Assembly (NCBI RefSeq): GCF_044891285.1
Contig: NZ_JAUIYO010000003.1
Span: 186,001 to 250,000 of the forward strand
Direction: 5' to 3'
From: Pseudobacillus lumedeiriae
Lineage (GTDB): Bacteria; Bacillota; Bacilli; Bacillales; Domibacillaceae
DNA: 64,000 bases
Part shown: piece after piece, positions 25,918 to 34,297 of the stretch
How positions within the stretch are numbered: the first letter of the stretch is position 1
Layout of the letters: every line of letters starts with the position of its first letter
Notes under the pieces: generated by a model
The model's input: only the letters and a program-made list of their open reading frames with translations
Databases searched by the model: none
What the model was told of the DNA's origin: nothing
Translations under genes and position numbers: made by a program

Positions 25918-26748
25918 ATGAATTGGTGGGAATTATTCGTTGCTTTTATTCTTGGACTTGTAGAAGGAGCCACTGAATTTGCGCCTGTTTCTTCTACAGG
26001 ACATATGATTATTGTGGATGACCTTTTATTAAAATCAAAAGAGTTATTTTCAGCACCAGTAGCTAATAGCTTTAAAATTGTGATTCAACTCGGCTCTATT
26101 TTGGCAGTGGTCGTTGTTTTTAAAGACCGTATTATCAATCTCCTCGGCTTACAAAGAGGAAAAGCGGCATCATATCAAGCTGGCCCGCGCTTAACACTCG
26201 TTCATGTGTTCATCGGGCTGCTTCCAGCTGTCGTACTTGGCTTTTTATTCGAGGATTATATTGACGAGCATTTATTTACCATTAATACTGTATTGATTGG
26301 TCTTGTAGCGGGGGCCATCCTTATGCTTGCAGCCGACTGGTTTGCTCCTGGACAAGTAAAAGCGGAAACCGTTGATGATGTGACATATAAACAAGCCTTT
26401 CTTATCGGTTTGTTTCAGTGTATCGCCCTGTGGCCTGGTTTTTCCCGTTCCGGTTCTACCATTTCTGGAGGTGTGCTGCTTGGCATGAGCCATCGGGCAG
26501 CAGCAGACTTTACATTTATCATGGCTATGCCGATCATGGCAGGAGCAAGTGCCTTGTCGCTGATTAAAAACTGGGAGTACTTTACTCTCGATGCTCTTCC
26601 CTTTTTTATTGCCGGCTTCATTAGCGCCTTTATCTTCGCTCTAGTGTCCATCCGCTTCTTCCTAGCTCTTATTAATAAAATCAAACTAACTCCTTTTGCT
26701 ATCTATCGAATCGTGTTAGCAGCGATTATCTATTTTGTATTTTTATAA
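25918..26748 (+). CDS. uppP: Undecaprenyl-diphosphatase
   Basis: Polytopic membrane phosphatase (276 residues) that recycles undecaprenyl pyrophosphate to the lipid carrier of wall synthesis and gives bacitracin tolerance. Signature motifs EGATEFAPVSSTGH near residue 16 and PGFSRSGSTISGG near 178 are intact. A GAGGTG site precedes ATG. It is one of the few plus-strand genes in this half of the window and is single-gene, ended by a bidirectional terminator. Confidence 0.95.
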   Translation: MNWWELFVAFILGLVEGATEFAPVSSTGHMIIVDDLLLKSKELFSAPVANSFKIVIQLGSILAVVVVFKDRIINLLGLQRGKAASYQAGPRLTLVHVFIGLLPAVVLGFLFEDYIDEHLFTINTVLIGLVAGAILMLAADWFAPGQVKAETVDDVTYKQAFLIGLFQCIALWPGFSRSGSTISGGVLLGMSHRAAADFTFIMAMPIMAGASALSLIKNWEYFTLDALPFFIAGFISAFIFALVSIRFFLALINKIKLTPFAIYRIVLAAIIYFVFL

Positions 26749-26783
26749 AGAGCGGCGCGCATAAAGCATGTAGAAAGAAAATC

Positions 26784-26822
26784 AAAAAAAAGCCTGATCC
26801 GTACAATGCGGATCAGGCTTCT
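26784..26822. terminator. Bidirectional terminator between uppP and the CBS/CorC gene
   Basis: Perfect 12-bp stem AAGCCTGATCCG/CGGATCAGGCTT with a 7-base loop. The TGA stop of the minus-strand CBS/CorC gene lies within the stem. Confidence 0.85.
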
Positions 26823-28156
26823 TCTATAGCTTCTATTTCTCCAACCGCTGGTGAAACGGCGGGGGCTTCTTTTGTTACTTCAATAAACTTGATATGGTAG
26901 CCGTCTAGTTCAATGACTTTAAATGTACAGCCATCCCGTTCGATCGTATCGCCTTCCTGAACTTCGAACTTTTCAGTTAAAATCCAGCCGCCGACCGTAT
27001 CAACGTCTTCTTCATCAATGTCCAGACCGAATAAATCATTCACTTCACTGATTAATACTTTTCCATCGAGAATCATTTGCTGATCGTTGACTCTCTTAAT
27101 CATCGGCGTTTCATCCTGGTCAAATTCATCACGGATTTCACCGACGATTTCTTCAAGAATATCCTCTGTTGTAACGAGTCCAGCTGTTCCGCCGTATTCA
27201 TCAATCAAAATTGCCATTTGAATGCGTTCTTTCTGCATTTTTACGAGCAGGTCGTGAATGGCAATCGATTCAATCACTTGAATCACAGGACGAATGTAAT
27301 GATCAATCGTCAAGGTCTTTTTCTTCTCATCCCTGATATAATCGGTCAGCACTTCCTTCATGTTGACCATACCAATGATTCGGTCTTTATCGCCATCAGC
27401 AATCGGATAACGAGTATAGTTTTCCTCCATGGCGGTGACGATACATTGCTCTACTGTTTGTGACTTGTCGAAAGCTGTCACTTCGGTACGCGGAACCATA
27501 ATTTCTTTTGCCAGCCGGTCATCAAATTCAAAAATATTATTCACATACTTGTATTCTGACTGGTTAATTTCTCCGCTTTTCAAACTTTCCGATAAAATCA
27601 TACGTAACTCTTCTTCTGTATGCGCCATTTCGTTTTCCGAAACAGGCTTGAAACCGAATAATCTGATGATGAGTCTAGATGATCCATTTAGCGTTTTAAT
27701 AAACGGATACATCAGGCGGTAAAAAATAATCATTGGTTTGGCAAACAACAAAGTGATCTCTTCAGCTTTTTGAATCGCCACTGTTTTCGGCGCTAATTCA
27801 CCAACTACAACGTGCAAAAAAGTAATGGTAGAAAAAGCGATTATAAATGACAAAACACTAGTCAGGGAATCTGACAAATTCAACTGAACAAACAGCGGAT
27901 TCAACAAACGTACAACCGTCGGTTCACCGAGCCATCCAAGACCAAGAGCCGTCACTGTAATCCCTAATTGACATGCCGATAAGTATTCATCAAGATTCGA
28001 AATGACCTTCTTCGCAGCTTCTGTATTGGCACGCCCTTCTGCTGCCAGCTGATCGATCCTTGTGCTTCTAACCTTTACAATTGCAAATTCGGTTGCTACA
28101 AAGAAACCGGTTAAAGCAATTAAAAAGGCAACCATGATTAAGTTTAATATGTCCAA
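26813..28156 (-). CDS. mpfA: CNNM/CBS/CorC-type magnesium exporter, MpfA-like
   Basis: Membrane protein of 447 residues: DUF21/CNNM transmembrane domain (about 1-190, with LSACQLGITVTALGLGWLGEP and ELAPKTVAIQKAE), two CBS domains (about 215-335, MVPRTEVTAF and ILIDEYGGTAGLVT) and a CorC_HlyC domain (about 350-430). Strongly similar to B. subtilis YhdP/MpfA, linked to magnesium export. Start is TTG 28156 after AAGGAG; that site is in the 3' arm of a stable hairpin, and a 14-codon uORF runs across the start. Regulation at the leader is likely. Confidence 0.9.
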   Translation of the reverse strand: MDILNLIMVAFLIALTGFFVATEFAIVKVRSTRIDQLAAEGRANTEAAKKVISNLDEYLSACQLGITVTALGLGWLGEPTVVRLLNPLFVQLNLSDSLTSVLSFIIAFSTITFLHVVVGELAPKTVAIQKAEEITLLFAKPMIIFYRLMYPFIKTLNGSSRLIIRLFGFKPVSENEMAHTEEELRMILSESLKSGEINQSEYKYVNNIFEFDDRLAKEIMVPRTEVTAFDKSQTVEQCIVTAMEENYTRYPIADGDKDRIIGMVNMKEVLTDYIRDEKKKTLTIDHYIRPVIQVIESIAIHDLLVKMQKERIQMAILIDEYGGTAGLVTTEDILEEIVGEIRDEFDQDETPMIKRVNDQQMILDGKVLISEVNDLFGLDIDEEDVDTVGGWILTEKFEVQEGDTIERDGCTFKVIELDGYHIKFIEVTKEAPAVSPAVGEIEAIEEA

Positions 28157-28188
28157 ATGAGCTCCTTACGGCGAACGTTGTGCCGCAA
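28144..28188 (-). CDS. Possible 14-residue leader ORF overlapping the mpfA-like start
   Basis: TTG start seven bases after GGAGGTG, giving MRHNVRRKELIWTY, stop inside the first codons of the CBS/CorC gene. The main gene itself has a separate AAGGAG site inside this ORF. Translation of the leader would melt the hairpin that covers the main site. Not verified; no homology known to me. Confidence 0.4.
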   Translation of the reverse strand: MRHNVRRKELIWTY

Positions 28189-28191
28189 GGA
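28162..28191 (-). promoter_or_regulatory. Ribosome-site-sequestering hairpin before mpfA-like gene
   Basis: On the mRNA TCCTTGCGGC and GCCGTAAGGA form a 10-bp stem (one G-U pair) around a 9-base loop. The AAGGAG site for the TTG start is in the 3' arm. Confidence 0.6.
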
Positions 28192-28223
28192 ATTACACCT
28201 CCGTTAAATTAAAATGAATATCT

Positions 28224-28334
28224 CTATTCAACCGTCCTTTTTCTCGTGCGCTGAGGCTTGATCCGGCCTGTTTGCGTACAAAAAGCAGACTGATGAAATA
28301 AGTCCATAAACCAACGATCACTGCCTGCAAACAT
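28224..28334 (-). CDS. Possible 36-residue uORF in the mpfA-like leader
   Basis: ATG...TAG frame MFAGSDRWFMDLFHQSAFC and on to a basic, Arg/Lys-rich tail ending KRTVE. No clear ribosome site. The same segment can fold (GCAGGCAGTGAT near ATCAGTCTGC), so it could equally be a structured RNA leader. Confidence 0.3.
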   Translation of the reverse strand: MFAGSDRWFMDLFHQSAFCTQTGRIKPQRTRKRTVE

Positions 28335-28393
28335 TCTTATATTTTTTTCTATTGCCTTCCCAACATCCTCACCTCACTTATATACATACTTCT

Positions 28394-28422
28394 ACTTTAA
28401 AACACCGGACTTTTTCAGTCAA
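28394..28422 (-). promoter_or_regulatory. Promoter of the mpfA-like gene
   Basis: Minus strand TTGACT, 17-base spacer, TAAAGT. It places the transcription start about 230 bases before the TTG codon, giving an unusually long leader. Confidence 0.55.
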
Positions 28423-28509
28423 TATTTAGAAAGCAAAATATCAGAAAACACGGACTCTTTTATAAAAAATTTTATCTATAAGCTAAAAAAATACTTACCG
28501 TAATGAAAG

Positions 28510-28549
28510 AAGGGGTGCCCCGAAAGCAAAGCTTTCAGAACCCCCCTTG
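28510..28549 (-). terminator. Terminator after the small DUF3918-like gene
   Basis: GGGGGGTTC..GAAAGC pairs with GCTTTC..CACCCC around a 3-base loop; only a weak T-rich tail follows on the minus strand. Confidence 0.5.
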
Positions 28550-28553
28550 ATAT

Positions 28554-28736
28554 TTACTGCATAGTTGTTCCCATTGTTGATTGGGTATTTTGGTTATTTG
28601 TTCCCTGGCTGCCGACGGCAGATAGCTGCGGGAGCATATTTTGAAGCTGTCCGCCACGTCCTGTCATCATACTGTAAGCAGCCGCACCAATACCAATTGA
28701 AGCGATAATAGGCAGCACTTGAATGTTCGTTTTCAT
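28554..28736 (-). CDS. Small membrane-anchored protein, DUF3918/YrzQ-like
   Basis: Best start is ATG 28736 (MKTNIQVLPIIASIGIGAAA), giving 60 residues; an ATG at 28778 would add 14 residues but lacks a ribosome site. One hydrophobic helix (about residues 5-20) is followed by a polar Gln/Asn/Thr-rich tail (QGTNNQNTQSTMGTTMQ). The pattern resembles small Bacillus DUF3918 proteins of unknown function. No operon partner is evident. Confidence 0.6.
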   Translation of the reverse strand: MKTNIQVLPIIASIGIGAAAYSMMTGRGGQLQNMLPQLSAVGSQGTNNQNTQSTMGTTMQ

Positions 28737-28867
28737 TGCATATTCACCCACTTTGAATAAATTGCTCCTCTTGAGCATCTATAGGTTTTGCCATTTCTTT
28801 CGGAAACAATCAAGTAGTTTTTGACATGGGAATACCTGTATCAGACAACCGCAGTGACAAGTATTTC

Positions 28868-29419
28868 TTAATGATTTTTTCTTTTCCAATATGTATAGAT
28901 CATAAAGCAAGACATAAGAGCAAAAAGAATGAAAAGCTGCCATTCGACAGTTAAATCAAATATTCGCTCCACTGAGTATGCCTCGATGAACAACGAAGGA
29001 ATTTTTCCTGCTGTACTCGCTATACTAAAGGTAAACAGCCCCATCTTACTAAAAGCAGCTGTCAGCGTGACCGCACCGGAAGGAACAAAAGGCAAAACCC
29101 TTAAAAAAATCACAAGAAAAACCGCTTCTATTCCTTTTGTATTCTGTAGTTTATTTAAGAATTTGTTTTCCAGCTTCATATGAGAAGTAAACTTTTTAAG
29201 ACCTTTTCGGTATAGAATAAAGCTGACTACAGCCCCTGCTGCTTCACCAATAATTGATATAAGCAGACCCGTTTGGAAGCCAAAAAGGGCAATGTTTGCC
29301 GCTGTAATAAAGGCGCTCGGAAGCACACCTGAAATGGCTATTACAATATTTAGAGTAACACTCAGTAAAAATGCGGGAATCGGATGAGCTGGCAGCCATT
29401 GAATCAAAGCATTCTCCAC
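28868..29419 (-). CDS. VTT/DedA-TVP38 family membrane protein
   Basis: A 183-residue protein with about five hydrophobic segments and the VTT (SNARE-associated) domain pattern: GEAAGAVVSFILYRKG, then FLRVLPFVPSGAVTLTAAFS. Family members act as lipid scramblases or in membrane homeostasis, for example undecaprenyl phosphate recycling; which lipid this one handles is unknown. Start is GTG 29419 after AAAGGA. Lies downstream of minJ on the same strand. Confidence 0.75.
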   Translation of the reverse strand: MENALIQWLPAHPIPAFLLSVTLNIVIAISGVLPSAFITAANIALFGFQTGLLISIIGEAAGAVVSFILYRKGLKKFTSHMKLENKFLNKLQNTKGIEAVFLVIFLRVLPFVPSGAVTLTAAFSKMGLFTFSIASTAGKIPSLFIEAYSVERIFDLTVEWQLFILFALMSCFMIYTYWKRKNH

Positions 29420-29473
29420 TTTTCTATTCCTTTCCGGATAAAGAGTATTTTCCGGTTCACGATGAAAGCCATG

Positions 29474-30655
29474 TTACTTTTCTACCGAGACAAATTCCTT
29501 TTCTTCCTCGACTAAAATCAAGCCAAGTTCATAATGCTGCCCTTCGTAAAGCGACCCTTGCGCAAAACGAATTTGACCATTGACGTCAACGACTTCAAGT
29601 TTACAGTAAGCGGCATTTTTTTGTAATGCTTCATAAAACTCGCTTTCGTTGTTTACTTCCATGCCATTTACTTTGTAAATAATTTCACCAATTTTCAAAT
29701 CCATTTTTTTTGCCGGTGTATGCGGCAAAATACCAAGAATCATAATCCCTTTTGGCTGCGGTGTAAAGAAATAATGGCGGTTCTTTTCATAGGCGTAGTG
29801 CCGCCAGGAAATCCAGATACGGCTTACAATAGCAAACACCGCACTTACTATAGCAAGAAGCGGCAGCCAGTAAGCAGCCACAGCAAGCAGCATTGTAATG
29901 ACGCCAATGGTGATAATGTTTTTTCCAGTTGCTTTCACAGCGAGCTCTGGCAGCGTACTTTTAATTAATTGGGCAAAACCAACTAAAAAAGGAAACCAAA
30001 TAAACGAGTACGTCTCCGAACCGATAGATATAACCGGCCACCATGACCACGGAGAAGCAAGTTCACCTGCCGGCAGTACTAGAAATACTGGAACGAGCCA
30101 TAAGCGCTGGGCGAATTGAACCCCTACACTTAATCCGCGCGGGCTTCGTACGAGACGCGGCGAAGTTCCTTGCCAGCCTCGTTTGAAAATAAGCAAACCT
30201 TCAGTGATTAAGAGCAAAGCTAAAATGATGGCCATCGTCATAATGATCTTTCCGAGCTCCAACCCGTCATACGGGATCAATGGACGGCCTATTTTTTCGA
30301 ATATAACGAAGATCAATAAAGCAAGCCCGATCGTCCATGCAGGAGAAAGTAGACGAAAGCCTCCTGCACTTAAAATAATCGTAATCGCAGCGATAAAATT
30401 CAACAGCTCAAGCGGAAGCGTTAAGCCGGAAACGATAGCTGCGATCGACAACAGCAGCCCAAGCAATAAGCTGGAAGGCAATATGAAGCGAATTTCTTGA
30501 TAAATATCATACACCCGTGTGTGGAAATCCTTTCGTTCTCTCGTTACCCGAAACATACCGACGACAAAAGCGAGTAAAAATGAAAAATAAAAGATTGGGT
30601 GAATGAATAATCTTCCGAAGCCAGTGAGCAGCTCCAACAACCATTCTTGTAACAC
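29474..30655 (-). CDS. minJ: Cell-division topological factor MinJ (membrane + PDZ)
   Basis: N-terminal polytopic region of about seven to eight spans followed by a C-terminal PDZ domain (about residues 290-370: MILGILPHTPAKKMDLKIGEIIYKVNG). In B. subtilis MinJ links DivIVA at the poles to MinD and so places the division septum. The start is GTG 30655 after AAGGTGG, giving 393 residues, the normal size; the longer frame has no site. Position before ctpB is the same as in B. subtilis. Confidence 0.88.
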   Translation of the reverse strand: MLQEWLLELLTGFGRLFIHPIFYFSFLLAFVVGMFRVTRERKDFHTRVYDIYQEIRFILPSSLLLGLLLSIAAIVSGLTLPLELLNFIAAITIILSAGGFRLLSPAWTIGLALLIFVIFEKIGRPLIPYDGLELGKIIMTMAIILALLLITEGLLIFKRGWQGTSPRLVRSPRGLSVGVQFAQRLWLVPVFLVLPAGELASPWSWWPVISIGSETYSFIWFPFLVGFAQLIKSTLPELAVKATGKNIITIGVITMLLAVAAYWLPLLAIVSAVFAIVSRIWISWRHYAYEKNRHYFFTPQPKGIMILGILPHTPAKKMDLKIGEIIYKVNGMEVNNESEFYEALQKNAAYCKLEVVDVNGQIRFAQGSLYEGQHYELGLILVEEEKEFVSVEK

Positions 30656-30775
30656 GGCGTTCCCCACCTTACATTCCTTGCATTCTATGGATATTGTACC
30701 AAAAAAAACGGCTGCGCGTGAGTATATCACAGCAGATTATCAATCAAGATGCTTTCAATAGCCGTTTATTTAACA

Positions 30776-30814
30776 AAAATAGCCATCTCCAAGACATGGA
30801 GACAGCTATTGATT
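30776..30814 (-). terminator. ctpB terminator
   Basis: AATAGC..TCTCCA/TGGAGA..GCTATT hairpin then TTTTTG on the minus strand, beyond the repeat array that follows ctpB. The repeat is therefore part of the ctpB 3' UTR. Confidence 0.65.
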
Positions 30815-30834
30815 GATTTTCAATTGTATCGGCG

Positions 30835-31106
30835 GGCACTCTGCGCTTTTGTTCTCATCCAGCTCCGAGCACCATCGGCTCGAGGTCATAAGCCGTTCCA
30901 GCAAGAAGGCTGCAGGGCGGCCTTCCCGCCGGCCCGCCTTATGCTTGTCGCCGATCAGCAGGCACTCTGCGCTTTTGTTCTCATCCAGCTCCGAGCGCCA
31001 TCGGCTCGAGGTCATAAGTCGTTCCAGCAAGAAGGCTGCAGGGCGGCCTTCCCGCCGGCTCGCCTTATGCTTGTCGCCGATAGGCAGGCACTCTGCGCTT
31101 TTGTTT
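30835..31106 (+). repeat. Family A array: two 126-bp tandem units plus a third start
   Basis: GGCACTCTGCGCTTTTGTT occurs at 30835, 30961 and 31087, exact period 126. Units contain CATCCAGCTCCGAGC, GGCTCGAGGTCATAAG and AAGGCTGCAGGGCGGCC and differ at only a few positions. The array abuts the ctpB stop codon. Confidence 0.9.
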
Positions 31107-32564
31107 CTACTTATCTAAGTTTCTTATATAGGCTAAGGCTGCTTGCATTTGAAGGTCGTTTTTCTCTTTTTTCATTTCTTCTATCCATTTTTGCTCTAGC
31201 CTGCTTGCTGTTTGTTTGTCAATGGTTCCTGTTTCTTTGATGCCTGTTTGGATTTGGAAAGCTCGGACAGCTTTTTCTGTTTCGGTGCTGAAGTAACCGT
31301 CGGTTCGTCCTGGAGCGTAGCCGAGACCGTCAAGCATCGTTTGGGCGCTTCTGACGCTGTCATTATTCATTTCACGGGTGAGCGGCTGATTCACTTGAAG
31401 GGGATGGGCATAAAAATAATCCGGCTGCCTCACTTCAATATCAGGTCTAATGCCTTTGCCATGAATCCAATTGCCATTTGGCGTCAGCCATTTATGAGTA
31501 GTCAGCTTCAAGTTACTTCCATCTCCAAGCGGCACTGGCTGCTGTACCGTTCCTTTGCCAAAACTCTTCTCACCGATAATCGGATACCCCTCCGCTTCTT
31601 TCAGTGCACCTGCCAGTATTTCAGATGCGGAAGCACTTCCTTCATCTGTAAGCACAGCAATCGGATAGGGCTTCACTTTTTTCTTTTCTGAGAAATACGG
31701 CAATTTCCGTCCGGTCTTTTCTTCAATCTGCATGTAAGGCTTATTTTCAGTGACGAATACTTTCAATATTTCCTCCACACTCGTTAAAAAGCCGCCCGGA
31801 TTTCCACGTACATCAATGATCAGCCCGTCCAGTTCTTTCTTCTCAATCTTTTTCAATTTCTCTTTAAAGTCTTTGGCTGTATCTTCCGAAAAAGAAGTGA
31901 TTTCAATCACTCCCACTCGTTTGTCCTGCTTCACTTTTGTTTTTGCGAATACCGTTTCAATCGGAATATTATCGCGCTTCACTTTCACATCAAGCGGCTT
32001 TGTCATACCCGGACGGATAATGCCGATCGTAACTGTTGTGCCCTTTTTACCGCGGATTTTCTTTGTCGCTTCGTAAATCGTCAAGCCGCTTACTGACTGC
32101 CCATCAATCTCAACGATTTGATCTTTCGGCTTCAAGCCGGCTTTTTCCGCTGGTGAGTCTTTAAATGGAGCGACAATCGTCAGCTTTCCCTCCACAACCG
32201 TAATTTCTGCGCCAATGCCTTCAAAGGAAGAGTCAAGAGAATCTTCGAACTGCTTCACTGTTTCAGCATCCATATAGACGGAATAGGGATCTTTCAAAGA
32301 GCCGATCATTCCATCAATCGCCCCCTCTATCAATTCCGTACGATCCACTTTCTCAACATATTGATCAGCAATGACTTCATAGGCCGTCTGTACTTTATGG
32401 AGCTCGTCCGGCAGGCCTTCCGATGTCGCCTGTCCCTGTCCGCTTTCCCGCGGCTGGACTGTATGTTCTTTCTCATTAAGCACCGTTAAGCTCCCATACA
32501 TTCCTCCAGCTCCCGTAATAAAAGAAGATACGATCAGCACTGCTATCCATTTTCTCTTCACCAT
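31107..32564 (-). CDS. ctpB: C-terminal processing protease CtpB (S41)
   Basis: Secreted or membrane-anchored serine protease of 485 residues. N-terminal signal/anchor about 5-25; PDZ domain about 90-175 (PFKDSPAEKAGLKPKDQIVEI); S41 catalytic core with Ser in LTDEGSASASEIL and Lys in KSFGKGTVQQP; C-terminal peptidoglycan-binding domain (about 405-465). In B. subtilis CtpB cleaves SpoIVFA to signal SigK activation in the mother cell. Start ATG 32564 after GGAGGGGG; the longer frame is not supported. Locus next to minJ favours CtpB over CtpA. Confidence 0.92.
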   Translation of the reverse strand: MVKRKWIAVLIVSSFITGAGGMYGSLTVLNEKEHTVQPRESGQGQATSEGLPDELHKVQTAYEVIADQYVEKVDRTELIEGAIDGMIGSLKDPYSVYMDAETVKQFEDSLDSSFEGIGAEITVVEGKLTIVAPFKDSPAEKAGLKPKDQIVEIDGQSVSGLTIYEATKKIRGKKGTTVTIGIIRPGMTKPLDVKVKRDNIPIETVFAKTKVKQDKRVGVIEITSFSEDTAKDFKEKLKKIEKKELDGLIIDVRGNPGGFLTSVEEILKVFVTENKPYMQIEEKTGRKLPYFSEKKKVKPYPIAVLTDEGSASASEILAGALKEAEGYPIIGEKSFGKGTVQQPVPLGDGSNLKLTTHKWLTPNGNWIHGKGIRPDIEVRQPDYFYAHPLQVNQPLTREMNNDSVRSAQTMLDGLGYAPGRTDGYFSTETEKAVRAFQIQTGIKETGTIDKQTASRLEQKWIEEMKKEKNDLQMQAALAYIRNLDK

Positions 32565-32585
32565 TCCGCCCCCTCCAAATTGGAA

Positions 32586-32630
32586 AGCTAAAAAAGCTGT
32601 CCAGCTCACTACCACACGGACAGCTCCCTT
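32586..32630 (-). terminator. Terminator after the ResA-like gene
   Basis: AGCTGTCC and GGACAGCT form an 8-bp stem with a 15-base loop, then six T on the minus strand; it lies just before the ctpB start. Confidence 0.8.
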
Positions 32631-32689
32631 CTTTTACACTATGAAATGAGGGGACAAGTTATGATCAGATGGAAAGATTTACACTCCAC

Positions 32690-33271
32690 TTATTTGAGTT
32701 CGCTCACCAGTTCACGCATCATTTGTTCGTCCATTGGACCGATGATTTTTTGATGGATGGTGCCATCTGTATTAAGGATATAAGTAGTTGGAATAGTAGC
32801 GATTTGGTATCGCTGGCCAATAGTTCCGTCCTCATCAAGCGGGATAGGAAAAGTTAAACCGTATTGCTCTGCGAATTTAGCTACCTCTTCTTTTCCTCTA
32901 TCCTCACTCGTCAAATTCACTGCTAGAATTTCTACATTGCCTTTTTCTGCTTCTTTTTCATAAAAGCTTTGCATATGGGGCATTTCAGCTTTACAAGGCG
33001 GGCACCACGTCGCCCAGAAATTTAAAATGACTTTTTTTCCTTGATAATCTGACAGGGAGACTTCCTTTCCTTCTAATGTCCGCAAAGTGAAATCCGGCGC
33101 CCGGCTGCCAAGGCCAAGACCGTTTTCTTCCCCTGAAACCACTTCTTGATCGACGACTTTCATTCCCGGATTTTCAATTTCCGTTATTTCCTGTCGATCT
33201 TTCACAATATTTACGATCGCAATGCCCGCGAGCAGCATAAGCAAAGCAACGCCAAGCCATTTCTTATTCAA
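32690..33271 (-). CDS. ResA/TlpA-like membrane-anchored thiol-disulfide oxidoreductase
   Basis: A 193-residue protein with an N-terminal membrane anchor (about 5-22) and an extracytoplasmic thioredoxin fold with NFWATWCPPCKAEMP (CxxC near residue 88) and cis-Pro in ATIPTTY. ResA-type proteins reduce apocytochrome c cysteines before heme attachment, or act in spore cortex synthesis (StoA). TTG start follows GAGGAGG. It overlaps the upstream membrane gene by eight bases, so the two work or are expressed together. Which paralogue it is cannot be fixed. Confidence 0.85.
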   Translation of the reverse strand: MNKKWLGVALLMLLAGIAIVNIVKDRQEITEIENPGMKVVDQEVVSGEENGLGLGSRAPDFTLRTLEGKEVSLSDYQGKKVILNFWATWCPPCKAEMPHMQSFYEKEAEKGNVEILAVNLTSEDRGKEEVAKFAEQYGLTFPIPLDEDGTIGQRYQIATIPTTYILNTDGTIHQKIIGPMDEQMMRELVSELK

Positions 33272-33848
33272 TGGGTTCCCTCCTCATCATGAAAGTGAAA
33301 AACAAGGCCGTTCCTATGTAAAGCAGGCCACTGTTGGAGAATAATTCAGCGGTCCATGACTCAAACAACAGCTGCCATAACGTAAACAGCCAAATCACTC
33401 CTCGAACTTCCTGAAGCGGCCTGACAAGCAGCACGAGTCCCCCTGCCAGCTGAATAAATGCTGTCCCCCCTGCCTGTCCAGTGAGTAAAGGGAGGATAAT
33501 TTCAAAAGAGACAACGATCAGCATCCATATCCATGCAGCTTGTGTTCGCCTTTCCAGAGGGCATTTCCATAGAGTGTATCCATAAACAAAAAATATTCCA
33601 AGCCAAATCCCCTTCCAGCCGCCGTTAAAATACAAGAGTGACAAAGGTGCCTGCTTTACGAGCGAAAAACTAAATAAAACTATACTCAATTTCCATATAA
33701 CAATAAAAATCAGGACCGCATTTTCATAAAAATGTAAAAACAACTTGTCCTTTTTAAACCAAAGAACACCTGCTGCAATGATAAAAGCAGCAAGAACGGC
33801 AAGCTGAACAGCCGGTATCGTCAGAGATCCTATCGTAAACCAATTCAC
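33264..33848 (-). CDS. Polytopic membrane protein of unknown function
   Basis: A 194-residue, very hydrophobic protein with about seven predicted spans (N-terminus FTIGSLTIPAVQLAVLAAFI). No family is recognised. Start GTG 33848, with AAGGA lying in the last codons of the 24-residue ORF upstream, suggesting translational coupling. It overlaps the ResA-like gene, hinting at a partner role in extracytoplasmic redox chemistry, such as electron supply; that is inference only. Confidence 0.65.
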   Translation of the reverse strand: MNWFTIGSLTIPAVQLAVLAAFIIAAGVLWFKKDKLFLHFYENAVLIFIVIWKLSIVLFSFSLVKQAPLSLLYFNGGWKGIWLGIFFVYGYTLWKCPLERRTQAAWIWMLIVVSFEIILPLLTGQAGGTAFIQLAGGLVLLVRPLQEVRGVIWLFTLWQLLFESWTAELFSNSGLLYIGTALFFTFMMRREPIE

Positions 33849-33854
33849 TTCATT

Positions 33855-33929
33855 CTATTCCTTTACCCCCAAAATAGTAGCCGCTGCAAGTCGGACCTCT
33901 TCAATCTTTTTTCGAAAAAAATAAGACAT
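33855..33929 (-). CDS. Small 24-residue ORF upstream of the membrane/ResA-like pair
   Basis: ATG eight bases after GAGGAG encodes MSYFFRKKIEEVRLAAATIL followed by GVKE and TAG. It ends six bases before the GTG of the next gene and contains that gene's ribosome site. Could be a true small protein or a coupling leader. No homologue recognised. Confidence 0.45.
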   Translation of the reverse strand: MSYFFRKKIEEVRLAAATILGVKE

Positions 33930-34007
33930 ATCCAGCTCTCCTCTATACCTCTTTAGGTATTACTTTACAGAAAAAATACTTTCCCGTCCAATTTCTTTTA
34001 TTATAAT

Positions 34008-34075
34008 GCTTTGTTACATTCCCCTGTTGATTTCCATTGGGGACAATCGCTTTCTCCTAAAATTAACTCAGTGAA
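34008..34075 (+). repeat. Family B fragment
   Basis: TGCTTTGTTACATTCCCCTGTTGATTTCC-like left half and CGCTTTCTCC; the right end is missing. Confidence 0.45.
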
Positions 34076-34243
34076 AAATAAACGTTTGAATGTTATCAAA
34101 AAAGAAGAAGTCTTCCCATTACTATTCAAAAATTTAATCAAAAGAAAAGAACGGACTCTAAAAAGTTGTTTTTAGCAGCCTTTTGGGTCAATCTTTCAGA
34201 ATATAGCAAAACACCTATCCATATAAGTTTTGTAATAAACATA

Positions 34244-34280
34244 AAAAAACGGCGGTCGACTTTGTCGACGGCCGTTTTTC
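34244..34280 (-). terminator. Terminator of the YjcZ-like gene
   Basis: ACGGC.GTCGAC/GTCGAC.GCCGT stem with a TTT/AAA loop and T-rich flanks on both strands; 18 bases after the small gene's stop. Confidence 0.8.
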
Positions 34281-34297
34281 TCCTCTTCTAATTATTA

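Noticed and set aside
28200..28400. M-box magnesium riboswitch before the CBS/CorC gene
   Set aside because: The conserved M-box blocks (such as TTAGGTGAGGCTCCT) are not present; only a short GTGAGGTGAGG resemblance.
30749..31240. Open frame of 163 codons with a repeated peptide block on the plus strand
   Set aside because: It is produced by translating the 126-bp family A units and lies antisense to ctpB; no ribosome site, no homology expected.
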